DNA from: Nesterenkonia natronophila
GTDB lineage: Bacteria; Actinomycetota; Actinomycetes; Actinomycetales; Micrococcaceae
Assembly: GCF_003595215.1 (NCBI RefSeq)
Contig: NZ_QYZP01000001.1
Location: 248,001 to 312,000, forward strand
DNA length: 64,000 nt
Direction of reading: 5' to 3'
The translations under genes were made by a program, and so were the position numbers. Each line of letters begins with the position of its first letter. Positions within the stretch are counted from its first letter, which is position 1. Below the pieces are notes generated by a model. The model was not told the origin of the DNA. It did not search any database and saw only the letters and a program-made list of their open reading frames with translations. Positions 41,605 to 49,802 of the stretch are shown here, piece by piece.

Positions 41605-42009
41605 ATGAACCTTTCCACACTGGCACTGCGCACTCTTCCCGGCGCCTTCATTCTCAACGCGGGTATCAGCAAGCTGAAGTTGGACACTGAGTCGGCAGCC
41701 GGCCTGCAGGGCATGGCAGCGACCGGCGTCCCCGCCGTAGAGAAGCTTCCCCCCGAAACGTTCGGGAAGGCCGTGGCTTGGGGTGAGATCGCGGTCGGCA
41801 CTGCGCTGCTGACCCCCTTTGTGAGCAACCGGCTCGCTGGTCTGGCACTGGGCGGTTTCTCAGCCGGGATGCTCAGCATGTATTTCCGCAATGACGACAT
41901 GACCCAGTCTGACGGTGTTCGGCCGTCACAGGACGGGACTCCCCTGGCTAAGGACATCTGGCTGGCGGCCATCGCCATTGCGCTGGTGACCAAGCGACGC
42001 AAGAGCTGA
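41605..42009 (+). CDS. DoxX-like small membrane protein
   Basis: A 134-residue protein with about three hydrophobic segments: TLPGAFILNAGISKL, AVAWGEIAVGTALLTPFVSNRLAGLALGGFSAGML, and DIWLAAIAIALVT. The AGISKL start and the acidic GEIAVG helix are typical of DoxX-like proteins in Actinobacteria. A basic KRRKS end is cytoplasmic. ATG 41605 follows GGAGAACAAC. An antisense frame of 197 codons covers the same bases but shows no family features. It lies opposite to its neighbours. Confidence 0.75.
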   Translation: MNLSTLALRTLPGAFILNAGISKLKLDTESAAGLQGMAATGVPAVEKLPPETFGKAVAWGEIAVGTALLTPFVSNRLAGLALGGFSAGMLSMYFRNDDMTQSDGVRPSQDGTPLAKDIWLAAIAIALVTKRRKS

Positions 42010-42032
42010 ACTCTCGAAGCGCTCAGGGGGAC

Positions 42033-42773
42033 TCAGTGCGTGAGCAGCTGAATCCCGTCGAGAATTGCCTCGTGGACGCGGTCGTCACCAAGCGGAAGGA
42101 AGTGCCCACGGGTCTCCAGCTGAACATTGTGCGCCCCGTCCAGATGACTGCCGCCCGGGATGTGCGGGTCGAAGCGTCCGTAAATGGAGACGATCTCCCG
42201 ATGCACGTGGTGGTTGGAACCTAGTTCAGTCAACTCTGGGGAACGCGGCAGGAATGTGCGAATGGCTGGCAGCGGCAGCAAGCGGGCAAGCGGTGACCCT
42301 TCGAAGGGTGTGTTGAGCGTTACGAGCCCGTTAATCAGACCAGGCTCATTGTGGCGAGCCAGCATGAGCTTGCCAATCAGCCCGCCTTTGCTGTGTGCGA
42401 CCAATACGCAGTTGCGGATGCCCGCTTCGCGAATGTGTTGCTGCACCAGGTTCGTCATGTCCTCGAGCGTGCCACCGTTGTATCCCAGCTCGACGACGGC
42501 GCGGACGTCATATCCGTGCGCCCGCAGTAAGTCTGCCACCGGGAGCATGAAAGCCCAGGTTTCGTAGATCCCTGGGAGCAGAACGATCGCAGGCTTGTCC
42601 GGAGTGGGCATACGGTACTGTTCAGGGTCTGGCGGGCGCACCAACCCGTTGGCCTGCCAGCGGAGAGCGTAGCCATAATCCCGGACCCAGAAAGTGAGAT
42701 TGGTGGCGGCCTCAGAGAGCCGCTCCGGCAGGAGACTCCGGCCCCTGGAAAATGGGGCGTCGTCCTGATCCAT
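42033..42773 (-). CDS. Lipase-like alpha/beta hydrolase
   Basis: A 246-residue hydrolase. The nucleophile elbow is AHSKGG (Ser near residue 129), the oxyanion loop is LLPGIYETWAFMLP, and the C-terminal His is in NVQLETRGHFLPLGDD. The GxSxG first Gly is replaced by Ala, as in some lipase-family triacylglycerol or cutinase-like enzymes. There is no signal peptide. Eight bases separate it from the upstream hydrolase, so the two are co-transcribed. Confidence 0.8.
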   Translation of the reverse strand: MDQDDAPFSRGRSLLPERLSEAATNLTFWVRDYGYALRWQANGLVRPPDPEQYRMPTPDKPAIVLLPGIYETWAFMLPVADLLRAHGYDVRAVVELGYNGGTLEDMTNLVQQHIREAGIRNCVLVAHSKGGLIGKLMLARHNEPGLINGLVTLNTPFEGSPLARLLPLPAIRTFLPRSPELTELGSNHHVHREIVSIYGRFDPHIPGGSHLDGAHNVQLETRGHFLPLGDDRVHEAILDGIQLLTH

Positions 42774-42781
42774 GGAACTCG

Positions 42782-43591
42782 TCAGCTGTCCCGTGAGGTC
42801 GCACGCGGCACGGCGCCGGGGCCGGTGCGGGCGGCGATGAAGGGCGCGCAGGCCTCCGCCAGCGCCTGGGACTGATTGTGCTGGAGGGCGTGAGGACCCT
42901 CAGGTACCTCCCGCAGGCTGGCGTCTGGAGCAAGACGCACTAACTGGCGCACCCATGCGGCGGAGGCTATGGGGTCGCGGGCTCCGCGAACCACAAGCCC
43001 CGGAAGCCGGCACTGTCGAATGGTCTCCTCTGGTCGGTCGGCGAACATGTATCGAAGCGTCCGCAGGTATCGCAACGGGCCCATTCGCAGGTAATTCCGG
43101 AAGACCACTGCATTGGTGGCGAAAGGTTCGGCCAGGGTGTCGCGGAACAGACGCCAGGCTTGGGCGGGGAGGCTGCGCGCGGCTGGGTCTACGGTGGGCC
43201 CGATCAATACGTAGCCGGCGCCGAGGCTGGGATTGTTCGCGACAGTGTTCGTCACGATCTGACACCCCATGGAGTGGCCTATGAGAACTGGCGCCTTCAA
43301 CCCCAGCTGTGCACACACTTCTGCGACCACCTCACCGAGTTCCGCAACCGTCAACGCACGGGGTGGATTGGGAGTGCTGCCGTATCCCGGAAGGTCGAGG
43401 GCATATACGTCATAGGTCGCTGCGAGCACGTCCGCGTAGGGCAGGAAATACTCGCCTGACATACCGATCCCATGCACCAAAACCACCGCCGGGCGCTGCA
43501 GATCGAAGGATCCCCGCACATCCACCGCATGGGCGCCCACGTACAGACGCTGAGTCTGGAACCCGGTGTCATGCTGAGGCGTTCGGGGCAA
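42782..43591 (-). CDS. Alpha/beta hydrolase
   Basis: A 269-residue hydrolase. VVLVHGIGMSGEYFLPYADVL is the oxyanion region, LIGHSMGCQIV holds the Ser nucleophile near residue 107, the acid Asp lies in VVRGARDPIAS near 216, and His in VPEGPHALQHNQS near 243. It looks like a carboxylesterase or C-C hydrolase; the substrate is unknown. A TTG at 43591 is the only good upstream start. It shares a transcript with the following lipase-like gene. Confidence 0.8.
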   Translation of the reverse strand: MPRTPQHDTGFQTQRLYVGAHAVDVRGSFDLQRPAVVLVHGIGMSGEYFLPYADVLAATYDVYALDLPGYGSTPNPPRALTVAELGEVVAEVCAQLGLKAPVLIGHSMGCQIVTNTVANNPSLGAGYVLIGPTVDPAARSLPAQAWRLFRDTLAEPFATNAVVFRNYLRMGPLRYLRTLRYMFADRPEETIRQCRLPGLVVRGARDPIASAAWVRQLVRLAPDASLREVPEGPHALQHNQSQALAEACAPFIAARTGPGAVPRATSRDS

Positions 43592-43735
43592 CGTCGTCGC
43601 TTTCGCTTAGTTGAGCAGTGTTGAACAGGAACTCGCGGCGCGGATCCTTGGGAACTTGAGGTTACTGACAAGTCACACACCGACGCAAGATGGGTTCCAT
43701 CCAGTGCCGTAGGAGTCTGCCAGGCAAGTCCTTGG

Positions 43736-44512
43736 TCAGAGCGGGGTGGTGTAGGCTCCCGAGATGCCTCCGTCGACGAGAAAAGTGGAGGCGGTCATGA
43801 AGGAGGAGTCGTCGCTGGCCAGGAACGCCACGGCGGCGGCCAGCTCCTCCGGTTCGGCGAATCGCCCAAGCGGCACGTGCACCAGGCGACGGGCCGCTTG
43901 TTCCGGGTCCTTGGCGAACAGTTCCTTCAGCAGGGGAGTGTTCACCGGCCCGGGGCACAAGGCGTTGACCCGGATGCCCTGACGGGCAAACTCCACCCCC
44001 AGTTCACGACTCATGGCCAGCACTCCGCCCTTGGAGGCACTGTAGGAGATCTGTGATGTGGCAGCCCCCATGACCGCTACAAAGGAGGCGGTGTTGATAA
44101 TGGAACCTTTACCCTGTTTCTGCATGTAGGGGAGCGCGTATTTGCAGCAGTGGTAAACAGAGGTCAGATTGACCTCCTGGACCTTGCGCCACGCATCGAT
44201 TCCGGTCTCGAGTATGGAGGCGTCGTCGGCGGGGGAGATGCCGGCATTGTTGAAGGCGATGTCTACGCTGCCAAATGTCTTGTGGGTTTCAGCGTAGAGA
44301 TTCTCGACCTCCTCGGCGTTGCTGACGTCGGTCCTGACGAACAATCCCCCCAGTTCGGAAGCTGCTGCCTGGCCAGTGACTTGGTCGATGTCGGCGATGA
44401 CCACGTGGGCTCCTTCGGCGGCCATCCGGCGAGCCGTGGCCAGCCCAATTCCACTGGCGCCCCCGGTGATGACGGCGCTGCGGTCGATCAGACGGGAAGC
44501 GTTCACGTCCAT
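43736..44512 (-). CDS. SDR-family alcohol dehydrogenase
   Basis: A 258-residue classical short-chain dehydrogenase. AVITGGASGIGLATARRMAAEGAHVVIADID (TGxxxGxG, with the Asp that prefers NAD), FNNAGISPADD, and the catalytic YSASKGG (Tyr-x3-Lys) near residue 150 are present, ending with LVDGGISGAYTTPL. It is the last gene of the puuA-like/puuD/aldehyde dehydrogenase operon. An alcohol-to-aldehyde step there would be needed if the substrate were an amino alcohol. ATG 44512 follows AGGAG by five bases. Confidence 0.87.
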   Translation of the reverse strand: MDVNASRLIDRSAVITGGASGIGLATARRMAAEGAHVVIADIDQVTGQAAASELGGLFVRTDVSNAEEVENLYAETHKTFGSVDIAFNNAGISPADDASILETGIDAWRKVQEVNLTSVYHCCKYALPYMQKQGKGSIINTASFVAVMGAATSQISYSASKGGVLAMSRELGVEFARQGIRVNALCPGPVNTPLLKELFAKDPEQAARRLVHVPLGRFAEPEELAAAVAFLASDDSSFMTASTFLVDGGISGAYTTPL

Positions 44513-44555
44513 GGAGTCTCCTATGTCTTTGGGGGTGGGGATCATACTTTTTCAG

Positions 44556-44576
44556 CCGATCTGCGGCTTGGATCGG
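44556..44576. other. Hairpin between aldehyde dehydrogenase and SDR genes
   Basis: CCGATC (44556-44561) pairs with GATCGG (44571-44576) across a 9-base loop, inside the 66-base gap between the two genes of one operon. It may stabilise or attenuate the transcript. Confidence 0.35.
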
Positions 44577-44578
44577 GC

Positions 44579-45937
44579 TCAGGTGTTGGAGATGAAGACG
44601 TTCTTGGTCTCTGTGAACGCCTCGGCCGCATCGGGGCCCAGTTCCCGGCCGAACCCTGACTGCTTGAAGCCACCGAAAGGCGTCCAGTAGCGCACCGAGG
44701 CGTGAGTGTTCACCGATAAGTTGCCCGCCTCGACCCCGCGCGAGACGCGAAGGGCGCGTCCGACGTCGCGGGTCCAAAGGGACCCAGATAATCCGTAGTC
44801 GGTGTTGTTGGCCAGTCGCACCGCGTCGGCTTCGTCCTCGAAAGGCAGCACAGCGATCACGGGACCGAAGATCTCCTCCTGAAATGCCCGTGAGTCCGCG
44901 GTGGGAGTGATCACCGTCGGCGGAAACCAGTACCCCGGACCTGCCGGGGCTGAGCCCTGAAAGGCGATGGGGACGTCGTCGGTGAGGTAAGAGGCCACAG
45001 AGTCGCGGTGGGAGGAAGAGACCAGCGGGCCCATCTGGGTTTCCTCCTGGTGTGGGTCCCCACAGGTGAAGTCCCGCACCGCTGGTTCGAGCAGCTCCAA
45101 GAAGCGGTCAAGTACAGAGCGCTGCACCAGGACCCTGGAACGAGCGCAACAGTCTTGGCCGGCGTTGTCCAAGGCTCCGCCGGGAGTGGCGGCGGCGGCT
45201 TCTTCAAGGTCGGCGTCTGCGAATACGATGTTGGAGTTCTTCCCGCCCAGCTCCAGGGTCAGGCGCTTGACCTGGTCCGCACATCCGGCCATTATGCGCT
45301 TGCCCACCGCGGTGGAGCCAGTGAAGACTACCTTCCGCACGGCCGGGTGGGTGATGAAACGCTCCCCTACCACCGAGCCCTTGCCGGGAAGCACGGTGAG
45401 TACGCCTTCAGGCAGCCCGGCCTCCCGTGCTAGTTCGCCCAGGCGGATGGCGGTCAGCGGCGTAATCTCCGCCGGCTTCAGCACCACGGTATTTCCGGCG
45501 GCCAAGGCTGGAGCGAAGCCCCAGGCAGCGATGGGCATCGGGAAGTTCCAAGGAACGATCAAGCCGATGACTCCCAGGGGTTCGTGGAAGGTGACGTTGA
45601 CCCCTCCGGGGGCTGGAATCTGGCGGCCCGAGAGCCGTTCCGGGGCTCCTGAGTAGAAGGTCAGCACGTCGCGGACATTTCCTGCCTCCCACCTCGCGTT
45701 ACTGATGGTGTGCCCTGCATTCTGCACTTCCAGGGATGCGAGGTTTTCCAAGTCGGCGTCAACGAGGTCGGCGAAGCGGCGCAGCAGACGTGCCCGGTCG
45801 GCTGGATCTACGGTGCGCCAGGACTCAAACGCCCGTTGGGCGCGGGTGATGGCGGCGTCCGTCTGTTGCAGGTCTGCCAGTTCGATGGTGTCAATGATTT
45901 CTTCGCTGGCGGGATTGATGATGTGAGTGATGGTCAT
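44579..45937 (-). CDS. Aldehyde dehydrogenase, gamma-glutamyl aldehyde type
   Basis: A 452-residue NAD(P)-dependent aldehyde dehydrogenase. GLIVPWNFPMPIAAW, VFTGSTAVGKRIM, LTLELGGKNSNIVFAD (general-base Glu) and NAGQDCCARSRVLV (catalytic Cys near 281) are present. It overlaps puuD by 4 bp (ATGA) and fits the PuuC step, oxidising a gamma-glutamylated amino aldehyde to the acid. It differs from the gabD-like enzyme at 7 kb. Confidence 0.85.
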   Translation of the reverse strand: MTITHIINPASEEIIDTIELADLQQTDAAITRAQRAFESWRTVDPADRARLLRRFADLVDADLENLASLEVQNAGHTISNARWEAGNVRDVLTFYSGAPERLSGRQIPAPGGVNVTFHEPLGVIGLIVPWNFPMPIAAWGFAPALAAGNTVVLKPAEITPLTAIRLGELAREAGLPEGVLTVLPGKGSVVGERFITHPAVRKVVFTGSTAVGKRIMAGCADQVKRLTLELGGKNSNIVFADADLEEAAAATPGGALDNAGQDCCARSRVLVQRSVLDRFLELLEPAVRDFTCGDPHQEETQMGPLVSSSHRDSVASYLTDDVPIAFQGSAPAGPGYWFPPTVITPTADSRAFQEEIFGPVIAVLPFEDEADAVRLANNTDYGLSGSLWTRDVGRALRVSRGVEAGNLSVNTHASVRYWTPFGGFKQSGFGRELGPDAAEAFTETKNVFISNT

Positions 45938-46698
45938 GGGAGCGCGTCCTTTCGGTCGTGGGCGAACTGCCGGGCGACGTCGATGAACCCTTCGAAGAGG
46001 CGTGAATCCCTGCGGTTCTCCTCGGGGTGGAACTGGACCCCCAGAGTCCAGCTTTCGGTGGTGGTCTCAACGGCCTCGATCGTGCCGTCCGCGGCCCGCG
46101 CGGTCACGACGAGCCCCTCCGCCAGCTCGTCGAGTGCCTGGTGGTGATAACACGGGGATTCTGCAGTCTCGCCCAGCAGTTGTGCGCAGCGGCTGCCCGG
46201 TTCGGTGGTGAACCGAACTTTCCCAAACTGGCCGGGCTTGGGCTGGTACTGATGTGCGTGTGGGTTGATGTCGGGCAGGTGCTGGACCAGGGTCCCACCG
46301 AGGGCCACGTTAAGGATCTGGGCTCCCCGACAGATGGCGAAAAGCGGCAGACCCAGATCCAAAGCTGCTCTGGTGAGCGCGATATCGTGCTCATCCCGAG
46401 AAGGCTGTGAGACGGTCCGCTCGTGCCGTTCGGCGCCGTAGAACTGCGGATCGACGTCAACTCCGCCGACCACAATCAGCCCATCTACCAGTCCGAGCAC
46501 TGTGGTGTCCGTACCGACCGGCGGTAACAACACCGGGGTCCCACCAGCTGCGGCAACACCCTCCACGTAGGCCCCGGGCACGATCGCGGCTACGGAGTTC
46601 CACACGCCCCAAGATCCCTCCTGATAATAGGTGGTCAGGGCAATACGGGGCCGGTAGCCGGGTGTTGACTCGGTCGTCTCAGAGGCGCTCGAAACCAC
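45934..46698 (-). CDS. puuD: Gamma-glutamyl hydrolase, PuuD-like (peptidase C26)
   Basis: A 254-residue class I glutamine-amidotransferase-fold hydrolase. LIVVGGVDVDPQFYG, the nucleophile Cys in PLFAICRGAQILNVALGG near residue 117, and the catalytic His-x-Glu in LGVQFHPEEN near 223-228 are all present. PuuD cuts gamma-glutamyl bonds, such as gamma-glutamyl-GABA, to free glutamate. GTG 46698 follows GGGAG by seven bases and overlaps the end of the ligase gene by 20 bases; the longer frame reads antiparallel to nothing but into that gene in another frame. Confidence 0.87.
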   Translation of the reverse strand: MVSSASETTESTPGYRPRIALTTYYQEGSWGVWNSVAAIVPGAYVEGVAAAGGTPVLLPPVGTDTTVLGLVDGLIVVGGVDVDPQFYGAERHERTVSQPSRDEHDIALTRAALDLGLPLFAICRGAQILNVALGGTLVQHLPDINPHAHQYQPKPGQFGKVRFTTEPGSRCAQLLGETAESPCYHHQALDELAEGLVVTARAADGTIEAVETTTESWTLGVQFHPEENRRDSRLFEGFIDVARQFAHDRKDALP

Positions 46699-48061
46699 GG
46701 CGCAGCTCCCAGTCGGTGACGGCGGCCTCGAAGGCCTCCAGCTCCACATCGGCGTAGTGGAGGTAGTGCTCGACCACGTCTGAACCGAACAGCTCGCGGG
46801 CCAGCTGCGAGCTCGCCAGAAGGTCACGGGCCTCCCGCATGGTAGCGGGTACGATCTGTGCCCCAGACTCGTAGGCGTTGCCCTCCATCATGGGTTCCAG
46901 CTCCAGCTCGTGCTCTATGCCGTAGAGGCCTGAAGCCAACATTGCCGATAGGGCTAGGTAGGGGTTTACATCGCCACCGGGGAGACGGTTCTCCATCCGG
47001 GCCGAGTGCCCCGTCCCCACCAGTCGCACGGCGCAGGAGCGATTGTCGATGCCCCATGCCACGGCAGTCGGGGCGAAGCTGCCCTTGGTGAATCGTTTGT
47101 AGGAGTTGATGGTCGGGGCGTAAAAAATGGATAGTTCCCGCATGCCGTTCAGCACCCCGGCGATGAACCGGTCGTAGGTGACGCTGCGCTTCCCGCGCTC
47201 CTGATCCCAGAAGCTCAGCTCACCGTTGAGACCGCGCAAGGACATGTGGATGTGACATGAGCTGCCCTCGCGCTGGTTGGGTTTCGCCATGAAGGTGATG
47301 GACTTACCCTGCTGGTGAGCGATCTGCTTGGACGCCAGCTTGTAGACCACATGGTTGTCTGCGGTCACCAGGCCCTCGTCAAAGCGAAAAGCGATCTCGT
47401 GCTGACCAAGGTTGCATTCACCCTTCGCGCTCTCCACTGTCATGCCAGCGTCATACATTGAGTTACGGATTTCTCTTATGAGCGGCTCGACGCGCTGGGA
47501 GCCGAGAATGTTGTAGTCCACGTTGTACTTGTTGGCTGGTTCCAAGTTCTGGTAGTTGGCATCCCAGGCCGACTCATAGCTGGTGTTGTAGACGCAGAAC
47601 TCCAGCTCGGTGCCAGTGAGCATCTGGTAGCCCATTTCCCGGGCGTGGTCTAACTGGCGACGGAGCATGGCTCGCGGGGACATCGGAATCAGCTCCCCGT
47701 CGTGGCCGGTGAGGTCGCATTGGATCATGACCTGCCCGGGGTTGTGGGGCATCAGCCGGATGGTGTTCAGATCCATGGCGAAGCTCATGTCTCCGTAACC
47801 GGAATCCCAGCTGCTAATGGCGTAACCTCCCGGTGTGTTCATTTCGGTGTCCACCGCCAAGAGGTAGTTGCAGCCTTCCGCGCCCTCATCGAGCATGGAG
47901 TCGAGGAAGAACTGACCGTGGCAGAGCTTGCCCTGGAGTCGGCCCTGCATATCGGTGAAGGCAAGCACCACGGTATCGATCTCGTCTGCGGTGATCTTTT
48001 TCCGCAACTGTTCGACAGTGAGCATGCGGTCGTTGCGGGGATGTTTGGATGATGTGGTCAC
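46679..48061 (-). CDS. Glutamine-synthetase-like gamma-glutamylamine ligase
   Basis: A 460-residue member of the glutamine synthetase family. ATP/metal-site motifs are GTELEFCVYN, SAKGECNLGQHEIAF, KPNQREGSSCHIHMSL and NRLPGGDVNPYLALSAM. The length and missing adenylylation tail fit the PuuA/GlnA3/GlnA4 group, which joins glutamate to putrescine, other polyamines or ethanolamine. It heads the operon puuA-like, puuD, aldehyde dehydrogenase, SDR. GTG 48061 follows AAGGATCA; ATG 48025 is possible. Without an amine oxidase gene in the operon, ethanolamine or another amino alcohol is a plausible substrate. Confidence 0.85.
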   Translation of the reverse strand: MTTSSKHPRNDRMLTVEQLRKKITADEIDTVVLAFTDMQGRLQGKLCHGQFFLDSMLDEGAEGCNYLLAVDTEMNTPGGYAISSWDSGYGDMSFAMDLNTIRLMPHNPGQVMIQCDLTGHDGELIPMSPRAMLRRQLDHAREMGYQMLTGTELEFCVYNTSYESAWDANYQNLEPANKYNVDYNILGSQRVEPLIREIRNSMYDAGMTVESAKGECNLGQHEIAFRFDEGLVTADNHVVYKLASKQIAHQQGKSITFMAKPNQREGSSCHIHMSLRGLNGELSFWDQERGKRSVTYDRFIAGVLNGMRELSIFYAPTINSYKRFTKGSFAPTAVAWGIDNRSCAVRLVGTGHSARMENRLPGGDVNPYLALSAMLASGLYGIEHELELEPMMEGNAYESGAQIVPATMREARDLLASSQLARELFGSDVVEHYLHYADVELEAFEAAVTDWELRRGFERL

Positions 48062-48163
48062 GTGATCTGATCCTTGGATTGGCTGTCCACCTCTTAAGGT
48101 AGGAATCGACGAGAACAACTCCAAAGGACTAGTTTCAGTCCATGTCGCTAAATGGAAGTGTCG

Positions 48164-48191
48164 CACCTCACTATAGGCTCGTCAAGAGGTG
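48164..48191. promoter_or_regulatory. Inverted repeat in the ligase/FCD-regulator promoter
   Basis: CACCTC (48164-48169) and GAGGTG (48186-48191) form an inverted repeat in the 201-base divergent region; the flanks GTGTCG and ACAAC are partly symmetric. It may be a site for the adjacent FCD regulator. Confidence 0.3.
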
Positions 48192-48262
48192 ACAACATGG
48201 CAGCGTCCCAGTTTCTGGACACGTAGCCCGTGGTGCACTGGGAGAGTCGACGGAGGATCAGG

Positions 48263-48979
48263 ATGACGACGGAGAACTTTGGGCACCCCTACGCGGTCCT
48301 GCGCCCAGTGCGTTTGGGCAACGCGTTCGAGGAGACGATTGAGCGCCTGCTTCAAGCGATCACGGTCGGCCTATTTCCCCCGGGTCAGAAGCTGCCATCC
48401 GAGCGCGACCTTGCCGGGCACCTGGGGGTCTCGCGAGCCACCCTGCGCGAGGCCCTGAGTGAACTTCAGAAGGCAGGTTATCTGGAGGTTCGCCGTGGGC
48501 GCTATGGCGGAACATACCTCCTTCAAAACGCGGGGGTGGCGTCCGACGGGGCGGCACACATCGATCCGGAAGAGCGTTGGGATGTTCTGGTCTTCCGTGG
48601 TGTGATTGAGCCGGCTGCCGCTGAGTTGGCCGCCGAGGCTGACTTGCCGGCATCTGCCCGTCAGCACCTGCAAACCTGTCTTACAGATCTTCTGGAAGCG
48701 GATCACGCTACCTACCGCACCCGGGACGCCAGATTTCACATTGCCGTCGCTGAGCTGACGAGCTGCCCTTCGCTCATCACCGCCGTCACTGAGAATCGCG
48801 CCCGAGTCAGCGCGCTGCTTGACGAGATTCCGCTGCTGACGGCCAACCTCGAGCACTCCAACCAGCAACACTTGGCGATCACAGAGGCGATACTGCGCGG
48901 CGACGCGGCTGGCGCAAGGGCTCTGATGATCGACCACCTCGAGGGGACAGCCGCCCTGCTCCGCGGGTTCCTTCACTAG
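48263..48979 (+). CDS. GntR/FadR-type regulator (FCD)
   Basis: A 238-residue regulator. The winged helix spans residues 20-85 (ITVGLFPPGQKLPSERDLAGHLGVSRATLREALSEL, then RRGRYGGTYLL); the FCD domain spans 100-230, with the metal-ligand pattern DARFHIAVAELT and HLAITEAILRGDAAGARALMIDHLEGT. It diverges from the ligase operon, so it most likely controls gamma-glutamylation genes. GGAGGATCAGG lies directly before ATG 48263. Confidence 0.87.
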   Translation: MTTENFGHPYAVLRPVRLGNAFEETIERLLQAITVGLFPPGQKLPSERDLAGHLGVSRATLREALSELQKAGYLEVRRGRYGGTYLLQNAGVASDGAAHIDPEERWDVLVFRGVIEPAAAELAAEADLPASARQHLQTCLTDLLEADHATYRTRDARFHIAVAELTSCPSLITAVTENRARVSALLDEIPLLTANLEHSNQQHLAITEAILRGDAAGARALMIDHLEGTAALLRGFLH

Positions 48980-49001
48980 CAACAATGGAGCTGGGATCAT
49001 C

Positions 49002-49029
49002 TTCAAAGGTTCACCTAAAGACCTTTGAA
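49002..49029. terminator. Hairpin after the FCD regulator gene
   Basis: TTCAAAGGT (49002-49010) and ACCTTTGAA (49021-49029) make a perfect 9-bp stem over a 10-base loop, 22 bases after the regulator stop. It is probably a terminator without a T-run; an operator for the downstream PadR gene is less likely. Confidence 0.5.
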
Positions 49030-49116
49030 TACGGTCTTAGGGTGGACTCTTGCGCTGCGGTCAGTCTTCCGGTCACTTTGGTGTAGCCGATGAGGCCCTC
49101 GCATTCTTTTGCTTGC

Positions 49117-49126
49117 CGATATATCG
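49117..49126. promoter_or_regulatory. Candidate PadR operator
   Basis: CGATATATCG is a perfect palindrome 48 bases upstream of the PadR start. PadR-type repressors in Actinobacteria often bind ATAT-centred palindromes in their own promoters. Confidence 0.45.
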
Positions 49127-49174
49127 TTAAGTGTGATCGGACTCAGTATGGGCCCGGCGCTTGAGGAGGTTGTC

Positions 49175-49750
49175 ATGAGTGATTCAACTAGGGGAGAGCC
49201 ACGCGGCAGGGGTCTCTTCGGGGACTGTCGACCACCCGTGGGAGGCCCCCCGGGAGACATCTGGGACGCTCTGGACCAATTGCGTGGTGCCTTCAAGAAC
49301 AAGACGACTCCGCGAGCCAGCCGTGGTGATGTCCGGGCCGCAGTTCTTTCCCTCCTGACCGAACGGTCTATGCACGGATACCAGATCATCCACGAGATCG
49401 ACCAGCGCAGCGGAGGATCATGGAAGCCCAGCCCGGGCTCGGTATATCCCACTCTTCAGCTTCTCGCCGACGAAGGTCTCATCCGCGCAGAGGCAGAGGG
49501 CGGACGCAAGACATATTCGCTGACCGAAGAAGGACGTGAAGCCGCAGCCGCAGCCGATCAGTGGCCAGCACAGTGGCACGGCTCGGATCACCGCGGACAT
49601 TCTGTGCGGTCCCTGTCTAAGGCTGGGATGGAATTGGCTCAGGCTGCGGCACAGGTCGGTCGCTCCGGCTCTCCTGAACAGATCCACCAGGCGGAGCAGG
49701 AGATAGACCAAGTAAGACGCAAGCTGTACTCCATTCTTGCTCAGGACTGA
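49175..49750 (+). CDS. PadR family transcriptional regulator
   Basis: A 191-residue regulator. The winged helix lies at about residues 50-120: VRAAVLSLLTERSMHGYQIIHEIDQRSGGSWKPSPGSVYPTLQLLADEGLI, followed by the wing RKTYSLTEEG. The HGYQI and PSPGSVYPTL motifs define PadR. A 45-residue Gly/Pro-rich N-terminus and a helical C-terminal dimerisation region frame it. ATG 49175 follows GGAGG. A UbiB-type kinase gene follows after 52 bases on the same strand, possibly in one transcript. Confidence 0.88.
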   Translation: MSDSTRGEPRGRGLFGDCRPPVGGPPGDIWDALDQLRGAFKNKTTPRASRGDVRAAVLSLLTERSMHGYQIIHEIDQRSGGSWKPSPGSVYPTLQLLADEGLIRAEAEGGRKTYSLTEEGREAAAAADQWPAQWHGSDHRGHSVRSLSKAGMELAQAAAQVGRSGSPEQIHQAEQEIDQVRRKLYSILAQD

Positions 49751-49802
49751 ACGGCGTGCCCGCAACATATGAGCAGTGGGGTTGCGGCCTCCAGGATGTC
49801 GA

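Noticed and set aside
41409..42002. 197-codon open frame on the - strand covering the DoxX-like gene
   Set aside because: The + strand gene has a ribosome site and three membrane segments; the antisense product has neither.
48127..48142. GGACT-AGTTTC-AGTCC resembling a DevR box
   Set aside because: The spacer is four bases too long for a DevR dimer.
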